64,000 nucleotides of DNA from Thermocrispum agreste DSM 44070 (GTDB taxonomy: Bacteria > Actinomycetota > Actinomycetes > Mycobacteriales > Pseudonocardiaceae): the NCBI RefSeq assembly GCF_000427905.1, contig NZ_KE386603.1:367332-431331 (forward strand). The letters are read 5' to 3'. The translations under genes were made by a program, and so were the position numbers. This document shows positions 50,951-58,748 of the stretch, piece by piece. The notes under the pieces are model-generated. The model did no database searches. It was not told the origin of the DNA and saw only the letters and a program-made list of their open reading frames with translations. Each line of letters begins with the position of its first letter. Positions within the stretch are counted from its first letter, which is position 1.

Positions 50951-51679
50951 GTGTCCCCGCAACCGCAGCAATGGCGCAACCTGCTGGACAAGCCACGGCG
51001 GATGATGGTCGACGGGCCACTCACCCGGGCAGCCATGAACGCCGCGAAGCGCGTCGGATCGCTGCGCCACGGGCGCGCTTTCCATCCCGCCGGGTGCACG
51101 TTCGAGGCCGAATTCGACCTGGTGCGGCCCGGTCCGATCGGCGACGCGCTCAGCGCGGGCGAGTACCGTGCGCAGGCCCGGCTGTCCAAGGCCGCGTCGA
51201 CGCCCGGCAGGTTCCCGGACGTCCTCGGGCTGGCATTTCGCGTCCACGATGTCGGCGACACGCCCCTGGACGTCGCGCTGGCCACGGCGGGCAAGCGACC
51301 AGTCGCCCGCCACGTGCTGATGCCCAGCCGCAGCTTCACGCGTGCCTTCTACTCGTCTCTGTTGCTGTATCGCGCCAGCGAGCGACACGTAGTGATCGGC
51401 GCGGAGGCCGAGCCGGGAACGCCGGACGTACCAGCTGACGTCGGCGCGGTGGCACGTGCCGTGCCTGTGACGTTCCGGATCGCCGTAGCTCAGCTGCGCG
51501 GCCCCTGGGTCGAGGTCGGATTGCTCACGCTGACCGTGGCGACCGGTGCGGACCCCCACTTCGACGTCGTCCGCAACTCCGTACCCGGCCTGCAGCCGGT
51601 CGGCTGGCTCAACCGCCTCCGCGGTCCCGTCTACCGTGCATCCCAACGCGGCCGTGACCACGCAAGCGAAACGAGCTAG
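50951..51679 (+). CDS. catalase-superfamily-like protein
   Basis: 242 residues. The core GRAFHPAGCTFEAEFDLVRP, ARLSKAASTPGRFPDVLGLAF and SRSFTRAFYSSLLLY follow the pattern of the reduced catalase fold found in actinobacterial proteins sometimes labelled phosphodiesterases. The strand order of the heme pocket is kept, but the distal His/Asn pair cannot be assigned with certainty and the C-terminal catalase domain is absent. GTG 50951 has AGGAG at the right spacing; an in-frame GTG six bases earlier is possible. A stress-type promoter precedes it. Confidence 0.7.
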   Translation: MSPQPQQWRNLLDKPRRMMVDGPLTRAAMNAAKRVGSLRHGRAFHPAGCTFEAEFDLVRPGPIGDALSAGEYRAQARLSKAASTPGRFPDVLGLAFRVHDVGDTPLDVALATAGKRPVARHVLMPSRSFTRAFYSSLLLYRASERHVVIGAEAEPGTPDVPADVGAVARAVPVTFRIAVAQLRGPWVEVGLLTLTVATGADPHFDVVRNSVPGLQPVGWLNRLRGPVYRASQRGRDHASETS

Positions 51680-51685
51680 CCGGGA

Positions 51686-52669
51686 TCACAGCTCGTCGAC
51701 GGCGTCGAGCATGGCGCGGCCGATCACCGACCGTGCTTCCACCGCGGGGTGGGTGGCTCCGTAGTTGGCCTGGTCGGACAGCTCGGCAGCGAACAACGAG
51801 AAGATCAGCGTGGGTGCGCCGTCCCGGTCGTAGATGACTCCGACCTCGTGCCGCCGGTCCTCGTATGCCCCGTATTTCGCGGCCACTCGGATGCGCTCCT
51901 GCGACGACATCAGCCGCCGGATGCCGTCGGTGTACCCCGGTTCGGTCCAGCGCATGATCGACAGCAGGAAGTCGCACGACTCCGCGGACAACAGGGTGTG
52001 CTGGGTGAGCCCGGTGAGCAGGCGGTGCATCTCCGCGGGCGTGGTGCTGCCGTGGAAGAACTGGTCCGGGTCCTGGTCGTGCTCGGACACCCGGGTCACG
52101 GTGAACCCCTTGGCGGCCAGGATGCCGTTGAGCTCGTCGCGCGGGCACACCCGGGCGATCAGCGGCAGCGCGGAGTTCTCCGACGCCACCAGCAGCGTGA
52201 CCAGCACGTTGGCCAGCGTCAGCCGGTCCCCGTACACCTTCTGCAGATGCCAGATGCCGCTGGTGTCCGGGTCGATTTCGATGTCCGCCTGGGTCAGCTC
52301 GAGGCGCTGATCCAGGCGGAGATCGCCCCGGTCGACCTTGTCCATCACGGCCACCGCCATGGCGAGCTTGTTGACGCTCGCGGCGCGGATCTCGGTGTCG
52401 CGGTCCTCGTCGATCACCACGACCGGCTCGGCTTCCCCCGTGTGCAGCGTGACGTAGGAGAGCCACCGGCCTCCCGCGCGGCGTGTCTCGCGCCGATACA
52501 CGCGCCGGATCTTCTGCACCGGTGAGCCGCCGAGGTCGACCGCCGCAGCAGGTGCCGCGTTCCCGGCAACGGTTGCGCCCGCGATCGCGGCCCCGGCCGC
52601 CACGGTGCCCCGCAGCAGCGTGGCTCGGGAAATACCGGACCTGCCACCATCCCGTTGCGACGCAGTCAT
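51686..52669 (-). CDS. class A beta-lactamase-like serine hydrolase
   Basis: 327 residues. Export signal of Tat style (SRATLLRGTVAAGAAIAG). SxxK is SVNK in AASVNKLAMAVAVMD, the SDN box is SENS in LLVASENSALPLIAR, and KTG is replaced by KYG in VAAKYGAYEDRRHEVGV. The TTP-helix (GSTTPAEMHRLLTGL) of class A enzymes is present. With altered second and third boxes and no clear omega-loop Glu, beta-lactam hydrolysis is doubtful; a wall hydrolase or esterase is more likely. ATG 52669 follows GGGAGGGGGCATCCG. Confidence 0.82.
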   Translation of the reverse strand: MTASQRDGGRSGISRATLLRGTVAAGAAIAGATVAGNAAPAAAVDLGGSPVQKIRRVYRRETRRAGGRWLSYVTLHTGEAEPVVVIDEDRDTEIRAASVNKLAMAVAVMDKVDRGDLRLDQRLELTQADIEIDPDTSGIWHLQKVYGDRLTLANVLVTLLVASENSALPLIARVCPRDELNGILAAKGFTVTRVSEHDQDPDQFFHGSTTPAEMHRLLTGLTQHTLLSAESCDFLLSIMRWTEPGYTDGIRRLMSSQERIRVAAKYGAYEDRRHEVGVIYDRDGAPTLIFSLFAAELSDQANYGATHPAVEARSVIGRAMLDAVDEL

Positions 52670-52822
52670 CGGATGCCCCCTCCCGTGATCGGGTTCCGCC
52701 CTGTGGAAACGATGCCGGAAGCTACCACCCGGTGACCGCGCGGGCATCCGGCGAAAGTGTTGCCGCGTTGCCGTTGAAGGTACCTGCGGCCGTGCACCCG
52801 TCGCCGACGGCGGCGCCGGTCG

Positions 52823-53779
52823 TCAGCTGGGCAGCCCGGCGCCCTCGGCGTCGTCGCGGTCCGCCCATTCCAGCAGTGCCTCCAGCGAGAAGGCTTCGTC
52901 GTCGATCCCGGCGTGCAGATCGCCGAACTCGGCGAACCGCTTCGGCACCGTCGCCATCGTGCAGTCCCTCGGGTCGACGGCCGCCAGCTCGTCCCACCTG
53001 ATCGGCGTGGACACGGTGGCCTCCGGCGTGCCACGCACCGAGTAGGCGCTGGCCATGGTGTGGTCGCGGGCGTTCTGGTTGAAGTCGACGAACAGGGCAC
53101 TCGGGTCGCGGTCCTTCCGCCACCACGCGGTGGTGACCACGTCGGGGTTGCGCCGCTCGAGTTCCTTGGCGAAGGCGTGCGCGGCCCGCCGCACCTGGCC
53201 GAACTCCCACTCGGGCCGGATACGGACGTAGATGTGCAGGCCGTGGCCGCCCGAGGTCTTCGGATACCCGGTGATGCCCAGCTCGTCGAGCACCTCGTGG
53301 GCGGAGGTGGCCACCCGGCGCACGACGTCGAACGGGCACTCGGGCATCGGATCCAGGTCGATCCGCCACTCGTCCGGCTTCTCGGGGTCGGACCGCCGGG
53401 AGTTCCACGGGTGGAACTCCACCGTCGACATCTGCACCGCCCAGATCACGTCGGCGAGCTTCGTCACGCACAGCTCGTCGGCATGCCGGCCGAACCGGGG
53501 GAAGTACAGCCGGACGGTCTCCAGCCACGGCGGGGCGCCGCGCGGCACCCGCTTCTGGTGCACCTTCTCGCCTTCGATCCCGTCCGGATACCGGTGCAGC
53601 ATGCACGGCCGTTCGCGCAGCGCGCGCACGATGCCGTCGCCGACGCTGAGGTAGTACCGCGCCAGGTCGAGCTTGGTCGCGCCGGTCTTCGGGAAGTAGA
53701 CCCGGTCCGGATGGGAGAGTCGCACGGTGTGCTCGCCGACCGTCAGCTCGGCCGCCGGGGGCTTCCCTTTGCTCGCCAT
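52823..53779 (-). CDS. LigD-type polymerase/primase domain protein
   Basis: 318 residues, a stand-alone archaeo-eukaryotic primase-like polymerase of the bacterial NHEJ system. The catalytic aspartates are in WRIDLDPMPECPFD; the SGGHGLHIYVRI nucleotide-binding strand and SALFVDFNQNARDHTMASAY follow. Ligase and nuclease domains of full LigD are absent, and no Ku or ligase gene is adjacent. The family adds ribonucleotides at double-strand breaks. ATG 53779 gives the usual family start (then LSHPDRVYFPKTGATKLDL). Confidence 0.9.
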   Translation of the reverse strand: MASKGKPPAAELTVGEHTVRLSHPDRVYFPKTGATKLDLARYYLSVGDGIVRALRERPCMLHRYPDGIEGEKVHQKRVPRGAPPWLETVRLYFPRFGRHADELCVTKLADVIWAVQMSTVEFHPWNSRRSDPEKPDEWRIDLDPMPECPFDVVRRVATSAHEVLDELGITGYPKTSGGHGLHIYVRIRPEWEFGQVRRAAHAFAKELERRNPDVVTTAWWRKDRDPSALFVDFNQNARDHTMASAYSVRGTPEATVSTPIRWDELAAVDPRDCTMATVPKRFAEFGDLHAGIDDEAFSLEALLEWADRDDAEGAGLPS

Positions 53780-53868
53780 AGGCTCACGGTACGCAAGGTT
53801 CCGGCATGTCACCGGCCGCGACGATCGCGCCCCGCGGGCCGGCGGGACGGCAGGCATACTGCTGTGCG

Positions 53869-54252
53869 ATGAGTGCTGACGAACCGGTGGCGGGCGATCG
53901 GCGCTGGCCACGCTCGGTGTACGGGCACGGGGACGAGCCCGACCCGCGCTTCTCGTTGGCCAACGAACGGACGTTCTTGGCCTGGATCCGCACGTCGCTC
54001 GGGCTGCTCGCCGGGTCGCTGGCGGTGCATCTGGTCGATCTCGGCCGCTACGAAGGCGTTGCCAGGGCGGGCGCCGCGCTGCTGGCCGTCACCGGGCTGC
54101 TCTGCGCCGCGCAGGCATGGCGGGGATGGGCGAGGACCGAACGCGCCCTGCGCGAGCGGCGGCCGTTGCCGTCCAGCCGGACCGGCATCGTGGTCGTGAC
54201 GGTCGTCGTGCTGATCGCCGCCGCGCTGGCCGTGTTGAGCGTGTGGGGGTAG
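53869..54252 (+). CDS. DUF202 family membrane protein, first
   Basis: 127 residues. DUF202 signature DPRFSLANERTFLAWIRTSLGLLAGSLAV, then two further hydrophobic segments (VARAGAALLAVTGLLCAAQ and IVVVTVVVLIAAALAVLSV). Inner-membrane, function unknown. It is followed after 3 bp by a second DUF202 gene. Confidence 0.88.
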   Translation: MSADEPVAGDRRWPRSVYGHGDEPDPRFSLANERTFLAWIRTSLGLLAGSLAVHLVDLGRYEGVARAGAALLAVTGLLCAAQAWRGWARTERALRERRPLPSSRTGIVVVTVVVLIAAALAVLSVWG

Positions 54253-54255
54253 CGC

Positions 54256-54582
54256 GTGGTCTACCGACCGGACGGCTTGCAGCAGGAGCGCACCATCCTG
54301 GCCTGGCGGCGCTGCGCGCTGGGGTTCGTCGTGATCAGCGTGCTGATCACCCGCACGGCTCTGGTCGCCGGCCAGCCGGTGATCGGCGTGGCGGGCCTGG
54401 CGACCATCGCGGTCGCAGTGCTGGTCCTCCGGCTGACCATGCGCCGCCGGCCATGGCGGAGGCCGTCCGCGAAGCCGCCGCACGGGCTGGCCGTGCTCGA
54501 CGACGGCCGCCTCCCGGCGTTGATCGCCGGCGTCGCGATGACCTTGTGCTGCTTGATCGCGGCGCTGGTCTGGCTGGCGTGA
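54256..54582 (+). CDS. DUF202 family membrane protein, second
   Basis: 108 residues. It keeps the DUF202 start QQERTILAWRRCALGFVVIS and has three hydrophobic helices. GTG 54256, 3 bp after the first DUF202 stop, marks tight coupling; the two probably form a hetero-oligomer. Function unknown. Confidence 0.85.
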   Translation: MVYRPDGLQQERTILAWRRCALGFVVISVLITRTALVAGQPVIGVAGLATIAVAVLVLRLTMRRRPWRRPSAKPPHGLAVLDDGRLPALIAGVAMTLCCLIAALVWLA

Positions 54583-54583
54583 G

Positions 54584-55018
54584 CTACGCGTACGCGGCGA
54601 GGCGACCGGCGAGACTCCTGCGGTCGGCAACGCCGCTGGGTGGGTGCTTGCTGCCTGCGATGCCGTGGACCACGCAGCGGACGAACGTGGCCACCGCCCT
54701 CGGCGGCGGCAGCAGATCCTCGACGTACCAGGCCAGGATCAACAGGTCCTCGCCCGAGCCGGTTTCCATACCGACCGCCCACCCACGTTCGTCGTCCCAG
54801 ATCAGCGCCAGGTCGCGGGTCGGCTTGTCCGGCAGCCGGTTCTCCAGCGCGATGTAGGCGTTGGCGGACTCGGCCCATTCGCACCATTGCGCTTCCGGCC
54901 CGGCGCCGACCTCGGCGGCGACCTGACGCACGTAGGCGCGCAGCCCGTGTTCTGTCTGGTGCGGCGTCGGTTCGTCGCCCGGCGCGCCTGCGGTCGGAAG
55001 GATGGGGGCGGTCGTCAT
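54584..55018 (-). CDS. DUF6292 family protein
   Basis: 144 residues: HGLRAYVRQVAAEVG, NAYIALENRLPDKPTRDLALIWDDERGWAVGMET and DLLILAWYVEDLLPPPRAVA are the conserved strands and helices of DUF6292, an actinobacterial family of unknown role. ATG 55018 follows CGAGGACTGCCC, 64 bp after the second sigma gene's stop on the same strand, so the two are probably one transcript. Confidence 0.82.
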   Translation of the reverse strand: MTTAPILPTAGAPGDEPTPHQTEHGLRAYVRQVAAEVGAGPEAQWCEWAESANAYIALENRLPDKPTRDLALIWDDERGWAVGMETGSGEDLLILAWYVEDLLPPPRAVATFVRCVVHGIAGSKHPPSGVADRRSLAGRLAAYA

Positions 55019-55082
55019 GGGCAGTCCTCGGGCAGGAGCAACGGCAGTGGGTGAACGGAAAGGCCGGCGGCAGCCGGCTCGG

Positions 55083-55970
55083 TCAGCTCGGCTGGTGCTC
55101 GGTGAGCGCCGCGCGCAGCCGGGCCAGTGACGCCGCGAGTAGCCTGCTGACGTGCATCTGGGACACGCCAACGGCCTGCGCGATCTGGCTCTGCGTCATG
55201 TCGTGGAAGAACCGCAGGGCGACGATGCGCTGTTCGCGTGGTGCGAGCTGGCTCAGCGCGCGGCGCAGCACGGCGTGGTTCTCCACCGTGGTGAACTCGT
55301 GGTCGGCGTCGCCGATCAGCTCGCCGAGTTCGGTGTCGGTGTCGCCCTGGCCGAGCGACCGGTTCAGCGACTCGGGGCGGTAGGCCGCCGACGCGGACAG
55401 GCCCTCGTAGACCTCCTCGGTGCTCAGCCCGAGGTGTTCGGCCAGCTCGCTCGGCCGGGGTGACCGGCCGAGCAGCTCGGTGAGCTCGGTGGTGGCCTCG
55501 TTGAGCGTCTGCCGCAGCTCCTTCAGCCGCCGCGGCACCCGCAGCGTCCACGTCGAGTCGCGGAAGTGCCGCTGCAGTTCCCCGCGGATGGTCGGGATGG
55601 CGAACGGCAGGAAGCCACGGCCGTACTGCGGCTCGTAGCGGTCGACCGCGTTGATCAGTCCGATGGTGGCCACCTGGCGCAGGTCCTGGCTGGGCTCGCC
55701 GCGGTGCCGGTAGACCTGTGCGATGTGTTCGGCGACCGGCAGGTGCGCGGCGATCAACCGCTCGCGCAGCTCCTCCCGGCGCGGATCTCCGGCGGGAATG
55801 TCCTGCATCTGCCGGAACAGCGGCTCGTACTCGTCGTATTCGCCGTGGCGAGCCGGACGTGCTTCCGTCTCGCCTGCAGTGCTTTCCGCGTCGGTGGGAT
55901 CGGGCCGTGCCGGTGAGCCCGCGAGCTGGCCGACCACGCCCGCGCTCGGTGCGGTGACGCTGGTAGTCAT
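55083..55970 (-). CDS. RNA polymerase sigma factor, SigB/SigF/SigG type (second)
   Basis: 295 residues. Same architecture as the sigma gene at 338: region 2 (LINAVDRYEPQYGRGFLPFA, PTIRGELQRHFRD), region 3 (RSPRPSELAEHLGLSTEEV) and region 4 (MTQSQIAQAVGVSQMHVSRL); the two are clear paralogues. The N-terminus is about 20 residues longer (VTAPSAGVVGQLAGSPARPD). ATG 55970 follows CTGGAGGGACGCC. No anti-sigma gene is adjacent. A promoter with TAGACA (56076-56081 on this strand) and TATGGT about 17 bp downstream is possible inside the shared operator region. Confidence 0.93.
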   Translation of the reverse strand: MTTSVTAPSAGVVGQLAGSPARPDPTDAESTAGETEARPARHGEYDEYEPLFRQMQDIPAGDPRREELRERLIAAHLPVAEHIAQVYRHRGEPSQDLRQVATIGLINAVDRYEPQYGRGFLPFAIPTIRGELQRHFRDSTWTLRVPRRLKELRQTLNEATTELTELLGRSPRPSELAEHLGLSTEEVYEGLSASAAYRPESLNRSLGQGDTDTELGELIGDADHEFTTVENHAVLRRALSQLAPREQRIVALRFFHDMTQSQIAQAVGVSQMHVSRLLAASLARLRAALTEHQPS

Positions 55971-56066
55971 GGCGTCCCTCCAGCCGGAGGCCGCCGGGTT
56001 CCGTGCAGCCTCTAGTCGTCATGAGCGGCTGTCTTCTCAACCGGCGGACCCACCATAGGCGCGGAC

Positions 56067-56080
56067 AGACAGGTTTGTCT
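56067..56080. promoter_or_regulatory. operator shared with the other sigma gene
   Basis: AGACAGGTTTGTCT is a perfect-arm palindrome (AGACA/TGTCT) identical over 13 of 14 bases to 1254-1267. It is 97 bp from the sigma start. GACAGACAGGTTTGTC is the 16-bp block common to both loci. Confidence 0.6.
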
Positions 56081-56220
56081 ACCTGGTGTCCGGCAATCGG
56101 CGGAGCGAAACACCCGCCGTGGGGCAGGTGCGTCACACGACCGGGTTCCCTGGTCACAGCGTCGCCAGGACGTGCCGGCCGCCGATCGGCGGAGCCGGTC
56201 GTGCTCGGGACGGCATCGGA

Positions 56221-56312
56221 CCAGCTTGCCGGTGGGCGCAGAGACGACAAGCGGGGTCTCGATCATGTTCGGCGCCCTTGTGTGGGCTGGCTGGCGCCCA
56301 CCGGCAAGCTGG
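56221..56312. repeat. 19-bp perfect inverted repeat with 54-nt loop
   Basis: CCAGCTTGCCGGTGGGCGC (56221-56239) and its exact complement (56294-56312) enclose a loop that itself can fold (GAGAC 56241-56245 with GTCTC 56256-56260). It occupies the gap between the sigma promoter and the dps 3' end (55971-56346), where no gene is seen; CCGCCGATCGGCGG (56179-56192) is a further palindrome. It may be a structured RNA, a terminator for dps, or a mobile-element remnant. Confidence 0.7.
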
Positions 56313-56346
56313 ACGAAGGCTCACCCGTCGCGGACGGGCAGGCAGG

Positions 56347-56832
56347 TCACACCGTGGCCAGCTGCGCCTGCCACATCCAGTGGGCTTCCTCCAGCTTCGA
56401 GGCGATCTCGATGACCAGGTCCTGGGTCACCGGGTCCGCCTTGTCCAGCGGGTCGATCGCTTCCCTGGCGTGGCCGATGGCCGTGGCCAGGGCGGAGACG
56501 GTGACCTCGATGGCCTTCTTGTCGGTGGTCCAGGCGGCTTCCAGGTCCGCCAGGCCGGACGTCTCGGCCACCGTGCGGGCGCGGCCGTCCGGCACGACGC
56601 CGATGGTCGCGGCGCGTTCGGCGACCTGGTCGGCGTACTCGCGGGCCAAGGTCACCAGCTCGTCCAGGTGCAGGTGCACGTCGTGGAAGAACCGGCCGAC
56701 CACGGTCCAGTGGGCTTGCTTGGCCAGCAGGTGCAGCTGGATGAGGTCGACCAGGATCTGCTGCAGGTACTTGCCGGTCATCTGCTGATCGGCGTCGTTG
56801 AGTGGCCCGGTGATCGGGGTGCCCGAGGTCAT
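56347..56832 (-). CDS. dps: Dps family ferritin-like DNA-protection protein
   Basis: 161 residues, a four-helix Dps subunit. The intersubunit ferroxidase ligands fall in LAKQAHWTVVGRFFHDVHLHLDELV (two His, Asp, Glu); a second helix pair ends EEAHWMWQAQLATV. Dps oxidises ferrous iron with peroxide and coats DNA in stress. ATG 56832 follows GAAAGGACGACG; an in-frame start at 56853 is less likely. Expression from a GGTTC-N16-GGGTAT promoter fits sigma-B/F control. Confidence 0.92.
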   Translation of the reverse strand: MTSGTPITGPLNDADQQMTGKYLQQILVDLIQLHLLAKQAHWTVVGRFFHDVHLHLDELVTLAREYADQVAERAATIGVVPDGRARTVAETSGLADLEAAWTTDKKAIEVTVSALATAIGHAREAIDPLDKADPVTQDLVIEIASKLEEAHWMWQAQLATV

Positions 56833-56900
56833 CGTCGTCCTTTCGACTCGCATGCGTGGTGCTGCCGACGGGCAGCGGGTGGGTTCACGTCAGGCCACGG

Positions 56901-56927
56901 ATACCCATCCGTCCGGACCGCTGAACC
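56901..56927 (-). promoter_or_regulatory. SigB/SigF-type promoter of dps
   Basis: On the minus strand: GGTTC (56923-56927), 16-bp spacer, GGGTAT (56901-56906). The ATG is 68 nt downstream of the -10. Confidence 0.7.
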
Positions 56928-56994
56928 TCGGTGTGGTCGTCGCCCGGGCAGGGTGCAGCGAATGCCACGGGAAGAGCACGGACAGGTCGCGCGC

Positions 56995-57020
56995 GTGTCG
57001 AAATTCTCGAGGGTGGGTAA
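56995..57020 (+). promoter_or_regulatory. SigB/SigF-type promoter of DUF4383 gene
   Basis: GTGTC (56995-56999), 15-bp spacer, GGGTAA (57015-57020), then a 61-nt stretch to ATG 57082. Confidence 0.65.
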
Positions 57021-57081
57021 TCGCGGTTCACGTCGCGTCGACGTACTTGTTGCGCGCCTATTTGTGTTTGTGGAGGTTCCC

Positions 57082-57552
57082 ATGGCTGAGCGCATCCCCC
57101 CTCAGAACGTCACGCCACGAAGCAAGCAAGAACCCGTACGGATGGCGGCCATGGTGGTGGCCGCGGTGTTCCTCCTGGTCGGCATCCTGGGGTTCATTCC
57201 GGGAATCACCAGCGACTTCGACACCATGACGTTCGCCGGCCACGAATCCGGCGCCATGCTGCTGGGCCTGTTCAACGTGTCGGTGCTGCACAACCTGGTG
57301 CACCTGGCCTTCGGCGTGGTCGGCCTGGCCCTGGCACGCACCGCGGCGGGGGCGAATGCGTTCCTGCTGGTCGGCGGGATCATCTACCTCGGCCTGGTGG
57401 TCTACGGGCTGGTCATCAGCGAGGACAGCGCCGCCAACTTCGTGCCGTTGAACGCGGCCGACAACTGGCTGCACCTGGTGCTCGGAGTGGGCATGATCGG
57501 CCTGGCGATGGCCCTGCGTCCGCGCTACGCGGGAGGGCACACCACCGCCTGA
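57082..57552 (+). CDS. DUF4383 family membrane protein
   Basis: 156 residues with four membrane helices (MAAMVVAAVFLLVGILGFIPG, LLGLFNVSVLHNLVHLAFGV, NAFLLVGGIIYLGLVVYGLV, NWLHLVLGVGMIGLAMAL). HN-LVHLAFG and NWLHLVLG are the DUF4383 signatures. Function unknown; in actinomycetes it is repeatedly found among stress genes. ATG follows GTGGAGGTTCCC. A terminator hairpin follows. Confidence 0.88.
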   Translation: MAERIPPQNVTPRSKQEPVRMAAMVVAAVFLLVGILGFIPGITSDFDTMTFAGHESGAMLLGLFNVSVLHNLVHLAFGVVGLALARTAAGANAFLLVGGIIYLGLVVYGLVISEDSAANFVPLNAADNWLHLVLGVGMIGLAMALRPRYAGGHTTA

Positions 57553-57563
57553 CTCCGGATCCG

Positions 57564-57607
57564 ACACACCGCCGGTGTTGCGTTCACCAGCAGTACCGGC
57601 GGTGTGT
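57564..57607 (+). terminator. intrinsic terminator after DUF4383 gene
   Basis: ACACACCGCCGGT (57564-57576) pairs perfectly with ACCGGCGGTGTGT (57595-57607); a T-containing tail (TTGTG) follows. It begins 12 bp after the stop. Confidence 0.85.
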
Positions 57608-57688
57608 TTGTGCCGTGTCCCACTTCGTGTGGGTGAATCGGTAACGGCTTCGTCGCCGGACACGAAGCCGGGGTGACTCGAGGCTGAC

Positions 57689-57707
57689 GCGTCCGCAGCG
57701 CGGACGC
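57689..57707 (+). promoter_or_regulatory. hairpin/palindrome in uspA leader
   Basis: GCGTCCGC-AGC-GCGGACGC: perfect 8-bp arms with a 3-nt loop, ending 21 nt before the UspA ATG and just upstream of its ribosome site. It could be an operator or a stability hairpin. Confidence 0.5.
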
Positions 57708-57728
57708 ACTACAGCAAGGGGAGGCGGC

Positions 57729-58628
57729 ATGGACGACAAGCGAGCCATCGTGGTCGGGGTCGACGGTTCGGCGGCGGCGATGCGCGCCGTGCGCTGGGCC
57801 GCCCGCGAGGCATCGCTACGGGACGTTCCGTTACGGCTGCTGACCGCCAGGGCACTGCCCCGCCCGAACCGGTTCGAGGCGATGCTGGCGCCGGACGCCC
57901 GTCATGCGCTGTTGGACCAGGCGCGGGAGACGTTGCGGGAAGCCGAGCAGGAAGCGCTCGCGGTTGCGCCGAACCTCCACGTCGATCACGACCTCCAAGT
58001 CACGGCCGCGGCCCCGGCGCTGATCACGGCTTCGCACCAGGCGCAGTTGGTCGTGGTGGGCTCCAGCGGGCTGGGTGGCGTGGCCGGATTGTTCATCGGA
58101 TCGGTCGCCGTCGGCACCGCGGCACACAGCAGGTGCCCCGTCGTCGTGGTGCGCGGCGACGACGAATCGGCATGGGAGGGCCGGCCGATCGTCGTCGGGG
58201 TCGACGGCACGGCATTGTCCGATCCCGCCGTGGACCTGGCCTTCGACACCGCTTCGGTGCGCGCGGCCGATCTGCTGGTGGTGCACGTCCGCGCGGGCCG
58301 GGGAGACCGTTCGGCGCAGGAGCGCGAGCAGGCCGAGGAGACCGTGCGGTCGGCGGTCGCCGAACAGCTTCGGCCGTGGCTGGACAAGTACCCGACGGTC
58401 GACGTGCGCATCGCGGTGCAGACCGGGCGGCCGGAGCCGGTCCTGGTCGACTTGAGCAACGGTGCCCAGCTGGTGGTGGTCGGCTCGCGCGGCAGGGGAG
58501 CGGTGGCCGGGCTGACCCTCGGCTCGGTCGGACACGCCCTGCTGCACCGGGCAAACTGCCCGGTCGCGCTGGTGCGGCAGACGCAGCAGACGGAGCCGGA
58601 AGCGGCCGAAGGTCCCTCCGACCGGTGA
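57729..58628 (+). CDS. tandem universal stress protein (UspA x2)
   Basis: 299 residues: two UspA domains. Both keep the ATP-binding G-xx-G-x9-G(S) pattern: GSSGLGGVAGLFIGSVAVG in the first and GSRGRGAVAGLTLGSVGHAL in the second. ATP-binding tandem Usp proteins are typical of hypoxia or dormancy programmes in actinobacteria. ATG follows AGGGGAGGCGGC. It is followed by an Acg-type nitroreductase, a familiar dormancy partner. Confidence 0.93.
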   Translation: MDDKRAIVVGVDGSAAAMRAVRWAAREASLRDVPLRLLTARALPRPNRFEAMLAPDARHALLDQARETLREAEQEALAVAPNLHVDHDLQVTAAAPALITASHQAQLVVVGSSGLGGVAGLFIGSVAVGTAAHSRCPVVVVRGDDESAWEGRPIVVGVDGTALSDPAVDLAFDTASVRAADLLVVHVRAGRGDRSAQEREQAEETVRSAVAEQLRPWLDKYPTVDVRIAVQTGRPEPVLVDLSNGAQLVVVGSRGRGAVAGLTLGSVGHALLHRANCPVALVRQTQQTEPEAAEGPSDR

Positions 58629-58748
58629 CCTCCAGCCGTGCCGAGAGACCGGTGCGGCTCGGCAGCATCGACGGTGCAGTGGTGCCTGACGTTGAGCCTG
58701 GTGTCCGACGGCTAGGCCGACGGTGACGTGCAGCGGGTGGAGGCGACC

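Noticed and set aside
57553-57728. DosR box or GGGTA promoter for uspA
   Set aside because: The nearest match is GTGTC ... GGGTGA with an 11-bp spacer; neither spacing nor -10 fits, and no GGGACT-type dyad is present.
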